Source: Liolophura sinensis
Taxonomy: Eukaryota > Mollusca > Polyplacophora > Chitonida > Chitonidae
Assembly: GCF_032854445.1 (NCBI RefSeq)
Contig: NC_088306.1
Span: forward strand, 8,387,193-8,451,192
Direction: 5' to 3'
DNA: 64,000 nucleotides
Made by a program: the position numbers and the translations under genes. The notes beneath the pieces are model-generated. The model was not told the origin of the DNA. It did no database searches and was given only the letters and a program-made list of their open reading frames with translations. Position 1 is the stretch's first letter. Each line of letters begins with the position of its first letter. Of the stretch, positions 56,003 to 64,000 are shown one piece after another.

Positions 56003-56051
56003 TGTGTTTGATGTATGTGCGTTAATGATTGGAGTTTTGTGCACAGTAGGA

Positions 56052-56098
56052 TTTATTTATTTAACTGGGGTTTTATGCCGTACTCAAAAACATTTGCA
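56052..56098 (-). mobile_element. SINE tail fragment, unit C
   Basis: Counterpart of 13759-13805. Confidence 0.7.
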
Positions 56099-56099
56099 G

Positions 56100-57320
56100 T
56101 AAGAGAGGCTCTCTGTGCTTCTCATTAATGCAGTACGGTCTTTCTCAAATACGATCCATCTAAAGCGGTAAAAGGCATGTTGAGCCTGCAATCGAAATTT
56201 TACCGCTGACAGAGGATATCTTGTATTCACCACTTTATGCCATCTCGTGCTGTTGTCTGAATGCCCTGGGCTGAGGTGCTGTTTAAGCTGGGAAATTCAG
56301 AATAATTGTTTTCAGGAAACAGCTACATTCTGAGAAAGAGAGATTCGAATGAGAGCGCGAGATTCAGACACACGTGCGATATTTATATGATATTCTCTAC
56401 TGAATATCTGGTTGAGTCTCGCTTGAATCTCGTCGCCATGCCATCTGAATATCTGCTTAATCTCGAATAAATCTCACAGTGTCGTTCAAATATCTCTGTT
56501 CCTGGTTTGCGGGAACTGTGTCGGTGAAAGACATCATACCGTTTGCAGATCACTGGCTTCTGGTCCTGCTTTCCATGTTGTAGTGGACACATTGTGATGT
56601 ATACACAGCACCTATATAACAGACCGCCGTGGCTTAAATGAAAACCTCGTCAACATGACGTTAGGCAATAATCAAATATGTGTACAAACTACATGGTTTA
56701 TTCCTAATCTGGATGTCTGAATATCATTTAATGCGCAGGTATAATACATAGTTCATTCAGTTAAGAGAAACATGCTTTTTGTGTGTAACTATAAGATAAT
56801 GAGTTTACAGCCATGTATCTTGGACCTGTTGAAAAAGGTTTGGCAATTCGATTGATTTTTTTTTCATGTTTATTATCGCCCAGCGTATTCTACATGTGAG
56901 TTTACCCTTGGCTGAATTCATTTACCTTCCATTTATTCTACGACCATTGCAATGTAACCAAGACCATGAACTAAAATCAACTACCATAGTTGTTTATAAA
57001 ATCAATGCTGATAATTATAGAAACACAGCCCATTTAATCGATTCCACCACTCAGCCGATCAAGAAACTTCACCCCTGCCTGAAGGGAAATTATTGACATT
57101 ACCCTAGGCATAATTATATAAGCCATCTGCATTATTTTCTGATACATTTATTTGATCTTATTTACTTAAGCAATGTCATGTGTGATCTGTCTTTTATACT
57201 TTTCTATAGATGTTTGCGCGTGCAGTTGTTTCCTTTTTTACTAGATAAGGCATGTAAATTTTGTCTAACTGTCAGATGGTTCCAATGATTTGACTCATAC
57301 CTTCTTGCGCCCCCCACCCC
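56100..57320. other. No gene recognised
   Basis: Collinear with A 13806-15040, including the GAGATTC/GAATCTC patch. The poly-C run is shorter than in A. Confidence 0.5.
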
Positions 57321-57324
57321 CCAA

Positions 57325-57490
57325 AGTATGGTCCACTAGTTTAGCATATGGTCCACTGGTCTGACACATAGCCCACTGGTTTCACGCATAGTCCTTTGTT
57401 TCACGCATGGTCCTTATTTTCACGCTGCATGCAAGGCCCCTGGTTTCACGTACGGTCCTAGGTTTGAAGCATGTTCCCTGGTTTTCCGTC
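57325..57490. repeat. 19-bp minisatellite, short allele (unit C)
   Basis: About eight units of the CATGGTCCCTGGTTTCACG type. The first units correspond to those of A, after which the array jumps to the common right flank (GTCCGTGGTCTCA). Confidence 0.92.
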
Positions 57491-57599
57491 CGTGGTCTCA
57501 CATGATTAGTAAGTGGATGATTTTTTTTAATGCAAAATAATAAATATACAGCTGTTCACATGTTTCTAAGTTGCCATATAATCATTTACACTTGATTAT

Positions 57600-58080
57600 T
57601 TAAGGGTAGGCCGATACGGGATTTGACGAGGAACAAAACAAGGTTCAGCGGTATCGGGCTACACAACAAACACCAAGGCGAAGGTGCTTATTCTACCCCA
57701 AAAATTGAGGAAAATGTGGCACGAACTGTAAATTTCATGCTGCCGTTCTGTTTTATTCCCTGCGCAGGGGTCATGCATTTTAGACCAATCAACATCAAGC
57801 TAAAGCCATAGCAGTTGACCTAGATACGTCAAAGCTGTTTATGTATGAGGTCGTGTCAGATTGTTGCGTGCAATAGAAATGTAAAAGTTTACTCTACATG
57901 TATTATGACGTCATACCGATGAGTTCAGATTGAAACGTCATGAAACAAATGTTTATTTTTCAACACCATAGCGTCTGGGTGTAAAATATAAAATAATGTA
58001 AAAACAAAAGCGATATCTATAAACTGTAGGAAATAAACACAGTTATCACTGAAGGAAATTCCGATAGTTAAGATTTGTAT
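57600..58080. repeat. Dispersed repeat shared with 31740-32110 (unit C copy, full)
   Basis: Keeps the ACAACAAACACCAAGGCGAA segment that A lacks but 31740-32110 has, so C shows the older state. Confidence 0.78.
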
Positions 58081-58447
58081 AAATCAGGAAACAAATCTAT
58101 CCAGTCAAAAATCTCAAATTCTTTTATTTGTGGACATAAACAGCATGAAATGATATTATTAGGGGAGTTAAACGTTCCTACCGGTGTGTTGTGTGACACA
58201 CTCGATGTTGTTTGAAAGGTTATCTCTATTTAATATGTATATTTGCCCACGACCCGCAACTAGCAGCGGGGTAGAATTATTGATTATTTGTTATCTGCAT
58301 TTGGTTGTTTGGTTGGTTAAGTGCCTGGCGAAGGGCAGTGATTTCCTTTAAGCTATGAGTGACTTGGTGAACAGTAGTTGTTATCCACATATTATCCTGA
58401 ACATCTAACTCAAGTCAAACTGCTGATTAAGGTGTAGAAAAAAATGT

Positions 58448-58615
58448 ATTTATTGATTTATTTACTTTATTGGTGTTTTACGCCGACCTCAAGACCATTT
58501 CAACTATAGGAAGGCTGCGTGCAGTTTGATGGGATAAAACATGGCAGAGCTCGAGTAAAACCCATGACCATCAATGGTCTGAGGATGTGAATTCACATAT
58601 GGCAATTTTAAGACC
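58448..58615 (-). mobile_element. Degenerate SINE, unit C
   Basis: Counterpart of 16395-16560. Confidence 0.75.
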
Positions 58616-58840
58616 AGTAAATTCGAAAGTATATCTGCGACAGCAGTGTAAAATACGCAGCTACAATTAGTACATGTGTACACACACGGAAAACCGAAAA
58701 TTAGTTCAAATAGTATATTGGTATATAGTTACGCCAATTTTTCCGTGCATAATTATGCTGATCGTTGCTGTATATTTACTACAGATATGCAGTCGATTCT
58801 GCCAGTGATCATTTTTCTTTTAGCTGTAAATTTAATATAT

Positions 58841-58912
58841 TTATTTGATTGGTGTTTTACGCCGTACTCAAGAACATTTTTACTTATACGTCTGCGGCCA
58901 GCACAAAGTCAA
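58841..58912 (-). mobile_element. SINE 3'-end fragment, unit C
   Basis: Counterpart of 16781-16852. Confidence 0.8.
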
Positions 58913-59670
58913 TTTTCACAGTATACACTTAGATTTAATGGATCTGAAATGATGCAAATTTATTAAAAATCATAAGTACATCGGTTAAAAGAGTTTTCAA
59001 TGCGTTCAAACGGTGTTAAAAAGATATAAAGACCAAATCTGCCCATTTTACACTCCATATGGTGTGGGCTTTTGAAAAAGATGTTTGAAAAGGCGTGAAT
59101 CAAGCTGTGGTTTCTCTTAGACACGAACGAGTTGCTTTTTCTCATGGCCTGACGTTTTATTCGTGGCTTGGTGAGACCAATGCGTCTGGTCCAACCCCGT
59201 TCTTATGTCATCATATTTACATTTTTTCTGGGATTACATGTAGTACCAGTTAGTTATTCAAATATGTGATTTTTCCAAGCTCATATTATTCATTCATGTG
59301 AACATTGATTTAGGTAAATCACGCTTCAGAGCATTGCAAACTATTGGCTTCCTAGCACTAAAATTGAATTAAATATGGTGAAATTTACATGTGTACTTAT
59401 CGTGGTGTCAAAACGGTATTTAGTCTTGCATTAAAGAAGAAGAAAGCATCAAAATGATGCAAATATCAGATGAAAGAGCCTGAAAAGTTATTTCCAAATA
59501 TGATTTTTATATATCTTTGATTCTTTCTTTCAGGAGAGAAGATGTAAAGATGCGTTACATACTAATTTAGCACAATTTTTTTAAGCCTTGTTTGCCCCCA
59601 GTGTTAAAAGTAAAAAGTAAAAAAGTATTTTAACTGATGCAAGTGGCGTGCAGAAATAGCGCCTGGTCAC

Positions 59671-60693
59671 TCAGGAGCGAAGTTGCTGGCGTATTTTACT
59701 AATCCTTAGTTTGCAGCCACGCCTGAATTGCTTGTTAAACAAACTGTACATGATAGAGTTGACAGCGTAGTTAATAGAGAACACCAAAACCTCTGTGAAG
59801 GACGATCTCCTGTCCAACTGTCGTATTCTGTAGACGTCTCCCGTACTAAGATAACCCCCAACGGGAGTCATGACACCAACAGATACAACAGTCACGAGAA
59901 TTAGCATGCTGAACGTTTTACCTCTTGGACGTCGCACAGAACCATGGGAATCCTTGAATCCATTACACGGGTTACGGGTGAAATTACTTGCAGGCTTCTC
60001 GTTTAAGACGCTTTACTGCGTTAACAACTACTTCTGTTTTTCATAGCAGGTCACTTGTTGCACGGTTAGGCTGGTTCTTGGTTGTTAAGTAAAACGGCTT
60101 TGACCTGTGGAAGTCGTGTCGTTGAAGGTCACTGTGGATTGAAGTCTTCTCGCTCTTCGGCAGACAAGCATGGCCACCAGAATATACAACATGGCAATAA
60201 AAATGACAAAAAGCGTGTAGACATGAGTCTTAAGAAGCGTGCTGCCCCTGAGCCCAGTATACCGCAAGTGGTGCTGTGGACCACAACACCACCATGGTGC
60301 CTGTACACCCGCATGAAAAGTCCATACAAGTATGTACCTGTTGAGAGAGATTACCATTAACACAACCAAAGAGGCGCTCGTGGACAGGTAAGTCGAGTAG
60401 AAATAAATCTTGCACATTGTGTTATATATGAATGTGAACGTCTTCAGTAGATCGGCAAATTTGTAGGCCAAAACTATCACACAAACAAATTGGTCAAAAA
60501 TACAGTTGTAGAATAAACATATTTGTGTTGGACTTGCCCATTTTTGTCGAATACAGGTCACGACAAACGCTACGCTGGATGCACGTGCTGGCGTCTGTTC
60601 TCTGTCACCTTCCTTCAACAACGCCGTCAATTCGTCCAAGTCGTCAGTCGAATTGTGAATGGTGTTCGCCATCTTGGAAAGTTTCCCCCACAC
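59671..60693 (-). pseudogene. Rhodopsin-type GPCR, broken (copy C)
   Basis: Same two pieces as copy A: 60693-60085 (202 codons, TM1 end to TM5 without TM4) and 59937-59671 (TM6-TM7). TM7 reads NYAVNSIMY, with Ser where copy A has Arg and the family has Pro. About 15 residues differ between the copies over 290, against 4 over 369 in the sulfotransferase exon, so the protein sequence is drifting. Confidence 0.7.
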
Positions 60694-61718
60694 TACTCAC
60701 AATTTTGCTGACATCGAATGCCTTCACACTGAAGCGGGTTCAAAACTGGATTTAGACAGTGAAAAAGTTTATCCGATGTGCGTCATTGCAGTGCGAGCCA
60801 TCAAAGTTCGCGATGGGAGCAGCGCCCTTGAAAATGTGCGCGTACCGTATATATTGTCTTTGTTTCTCAGAATTGCCACGCGATCAGTTTTTTTTTTTTC
60901 AATGATACAGTTCCTTAACACTCATTTTACAAAGACAAGTACAGAAAGAGTCATTTCGGGAAAATCAGCACGCGCCTTGAATTACCGGAAGCTAGTAGTG
61001 TGATGTTGTTGCAAATGTTGTTGGATACAAAATCCTACCTGTTCTTATCCGTGTTAATACAACCCAGCCAATCTGAATTGGCTGTGATAATGATTGACAG
61101 TGCAAACCGACACCCATACACATTCACAGTTTCATATCATAATGGCAATCAGGATTGCTACATGTGCTCTCCGCCTGATAGCGTCAACATTGCATCGATA
61201 TATAAAATAGTCTGAAAACGCTTATCTCAATAATGATATTTAAGATTGTAATACGGCTATGAAGAGTTCTTCTATGCGGACAGGTAGCCCGCGAGGTTTG
61301 CAGGCCAGGATTAGCAAATCTTGCGACAGGATCTCGAATCTCACAGTTTACGCACCGTTACCAACAACAACAATCATCATTTTTTATCATCGCCACATTC
61401 ATTACGATAACAGATTCCCTTGTTTAGCATTGTATAAACAAGACTGTTTCTGATGATCGCTCTGCTGTCTCGTGGAAACAAGGAAGTGTCCTTTCTGTAC
61501 CAAGTTAATCTGAAAAAGTATGTCCGTTCTCTGATTCGGAAATGTAGAGCATTGTTAGCGCTAAATGTTTCACCCCGAGGACGATGGACAGGGTGGATGT
61601 TCGGCTCTCTAGGTTAATTTAGTTAATCAAATAACAAACAAATCTCGCTCTCTCGAGATTACAAAAAAATCCACCTATATTGATTACGAATGTTTTACAA
61701 AAGTACGTGGGAAAGCGA
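60694..61718. other. No gene recognised; right edge of unit C at 61530
   Basis: Collinear with A 18563-19399 up to 61530, then unrelated single-copy sequence. Confidence 0.6.
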
Positions 61719-62130
61719 ATGAATTATTGTGTTTCTGGGTGTTGTCATGTCCGAGGGAAGGATATTATATATTACAGAATATTACAGAATCCCGAAGTTT
61801 TCTGTTTTTCGAAGAAAGCAATTTATTAGGCTTAATGGAAGGGTAGTGGAGATGGAGGCCTGTGGGCAGCACTCTGATATGCGCTGTTCATTTTGTAAAT
61901 GGGGAAAAATCGAACAAACTCCTATCTCCCGTCAATCCATCGTCTATTCCGCGGCAAACCTCCTCATATTAGTCGCAAAACAAGGACTTCAGACATATGC
62001 AATAACCAGTATTCCGGCCAGAAATGACGACGAAAGTCACCTGTTTGTGTTATGTGAGGCTGTTGATATCACACTGCAACAACCACAAATGTCATCAAAA
62101 TGTAACACCATCACGGTAAGCTGTTCTTAG
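61719..62130 (+). pseudogene. THAP-like zinc-finger ORF broken by a 10-bp duplication
   Basis: ATG at 61719 starts MNYCVSGCCHVRGKDIIYYR, which resembles the start of a THAP C2CH finger. At 61771-61790 ATTACAGAAT is repeated twice in tandem and shifts the frame. The shifted frame then runs open to 62130 (RRKQFIRLNGR, then ACGQH). Counting one copy of the duplicated unit, the C-x3-C and C-x2-H pairs are 36 residues apart, within the THAP range. The usual Trp and the HF after the last His are not seen, so the match is partial. A donor-like GGTAAGC overlaps the end. THAP domains bind DNA and often derive from P-element-like transposases. Confidence 0.4.
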
Positions 62131-62675
62131 TGTCATTTAAAAGGATTTGGATCGCTAACTGTGAATTTCATTTAAAATGAAAGATTTCAAGATCTCTTTT
62201 TTCTTCTGTCACCACTGTTTTACTCGTATCAAGCTTTTGAGGGGATTGTAAGAAAGGCAAAGGAGACGTCAGTCCTTACAAGATAAAAATGACATGGATA
62301 CCCTCGAACTTTCAGAATCTGTTTATTCCTTTTTGTTTCGAATGTTCATCTTGTCCCCTGTTGTGTTTCATTCTATTTACAGTCATCATGCAACGTACAG
62401 GTGTGTTTTTAAAAGTGTCACATTCTTATATTTATGCACAATTTGAATTTAATAATGTTAAATGATAGACATGTACTCTTTTGATTTTTGTGGAGATCAG
62501 GCGCTACTCAATATGCTGATGACGTATTACCACTGGCAGAGCTGAACACCACTGTATCAGATACAGCATCTGTAAGAAATGTTTTTATATTTTCTCTCAA
62601 ACACAAATGCATGCATTTTATCTAGTACAGTGGTTTCAAATTTATATTCATTTTGGTTATTGATTTTTATACGCC
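62131..62675. other. No feature seen
   Basis: AT-rich DNA with only short ORFs. Confidence 0.5.
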
Positions 62676-63345
62676 CCCACCACTTGGCGGAGCGTATTAT
62701 GTTATAACGATTTCGTTCGCCTGTCCGTCTGTCCGTCCTCATTTGTGTCCGGGCTATATCTCCAATTGTTTTCCACGGAGAGTTTTATTTTTGGTGTATA
62801 CATAGATACACACATTTGTCGCGACTTACATTTGTTCATTTTCGCGGTTGTCATGGTTAACACATAGCCATTTTCCTTATACATGTATATACTGTATAAA
62901 TAGATATAGATTTTCTTTTTCTTACAGAGTTCTTACCCGGGCTATAACTCTAACTGTACATACATACAAAGATGACGGTGTGTCGCGACTCATATTTGTC
63001 TATTTCCGCTGTTGTCATGATTTACCAGATTGCCATTTTCCATATATATACTATATAAATAGATATGATTTCGTCTTCGGGCTATAACTCGAACAGTTTT
63101 CCGACGTAGGCCTACAGTGTGAATTTTTGGTAGTTACATACATACACAGATGACGATGTGTCGCGTCTCACATTTGTCTATTTTTGCATTTGTCATGGTA
63201 ACCAGACAGCCATTTTCCTTATATATATATATATGTAATATAAATAAAAATGATGATAGAAACTCCGACGGTTTTCAAGTTTTCATTTTTGGTGGACACA
63301 TTTGCCCACTTGCTCGATTGTCATGGTAACTACATACCTTTCGTT
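62676..63345. repeat. Repetitive element with internal tandem units
   Basis: Starts at ACGCCCCCACCACTTGGCGG, a small inverted repeat (CCACTTGGCGG), followed by CCGTCTGTCCGTCC. It then contains three to four degenerate units of roughly 150-190 bp, each with GGGCTATAACTC, ACATACA-AGATGACG-TGTGTCGCG, TTGTCATGGT and GCCATTTTCC in order. (TA)n tracts separate the units. It has the look of a non-autonomous transposon or satellite-like element. Confidence 0.75.
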
Positions 63346-64000
63346 AACACCCAGGATGATTCACTCCAGGGCTTATACTCACCACAGTGCGACTGATATT
63401 CTTTTATACATTTCAATCAAATGCATTTGTTGGGGTGTATGTTGTGTTCACCCGAACTCTTGTTTTCGTTTGCTTACTGGAATGAATAAATATACCTTGT
63501 CTCAACATTAATATCAGTGGATACTTTACCAATATACTGATTTTTTTTTGTTTTACTTGATGTAAAACTAATGATTATGAATCATAGAAACAAATACTTG
63601 CCATTGAATATTAAATTAATTTTTAAAACACAGTTAAACATGGGGTTTTCTTGCCGCCAATCAACTCTCTTGGACTTCAACAACTTGTAGTGCTTCATAT
63701 AGCTTGATTTATTTTGTTATCTAATTAGGAATCTAACACGTCTGTTTATTTTGTGTTAGGTTTAGAAGAGGGATTTTTTTCACCCTTATACGATTAAAGA
63801 TAGATTCGCCCTTATTCGTTTTCTCCGAACAACTCTTAGTAGATGCTGATCACCTACGCTCACTTGCACGAAGGCTTCTTGAAGTGAAGAACACGTTTCT
63901 ACCATGGCGACGTAATGCCTGGAGTGCTGGTTGCCATGGTAGTTACGTCATCGTAACGTCAAGAGTGTTTCGTTGAAGTGGGCCTAAGCAAACACTATTG
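63346..64000. other. No feature seen
   Basis: Single-copy AT-rich DNA up to the window end; no ORF with a motif. Confidence 0.5.

Larger units (their letters stand above)
44084..61530. repeat. Segmental duplication unit C
   Basis: Matches the 477 bp left part of B, then A from 1 to 19399. It lacks A 1141-3543, has about 133 bp extra near 46506, has lost the CA microsatellite near 46889, and keeps about 150 bp near 57655 and 100 bp near 59530 that A lacks. It holds a full sulfotransferase gene and the broken GPCR. Confidence 0.95.

Overview
This window is animal nuclear DNA, AT-rich, with split genes bounded by GT-AG introns and many short interspersed elements (SINEs). The main SINE has a tRNA-like head, a core shared by all copies and an (AAAT)n tail. 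Such elements, together with CHST-type sulfotransferases and PAN/CCP/C-type-lectin proteins, point to a lophotrochozoan, most likely a mollusc, although a brachiopod or relative cannot be excluded. Nothing suggests a prokaryote or a virus.

Layout. The window is built around one segmental duplication present three times in direct orientation. Unit A (1-19399, left end outside the window) holds a three-exon carbohydrate sulfotransferase gene on the + strand (coding 7637-13295) and a broken rhodopsin-type GPCR on the - strand (17540-18562). Unit B (36334-44085) repeats only the left part of the unit and stops about 580 bp short of the first sulfotransferase exon. Unit C (44084-61530) abuts B head to tail and again carries the complete sulfotransferase gene (49895-55579) and the broken GPCR (59671-60693). 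A and C look closer to each other than either does to B.

Between A and B lies single-copy DNA (19400-36333) with a minus-strand gene (34591 to 25778). From its exons I assembled signal peptide, PAN/apple-like domain, CCP/sushi domain and C-type lectin domain. Five exons join in frame through phase-1 introns into 293 residues, with a TATA box 64 bp upstream of the ATG. To the right of C (61531-64000) are a THAP-like zinc-finger ORF broken by a 10-bp duplication and a repetitive element.

The two sulfotransferases are predicted type II Golgi enzymes that transfer sulfate from PAPS to glycans. The lectin gene encodes a predicted secreted, sugar- or protein-binding molecule. I see no evidence that they form one pathway. 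The rest is introns, SINEs, minisatellites and featureless DNA. No rRNA, CRISPR array or independent tRNA gene was found. All gene models are by-eye joins of splice signals and reading frames, without transcript evidence.
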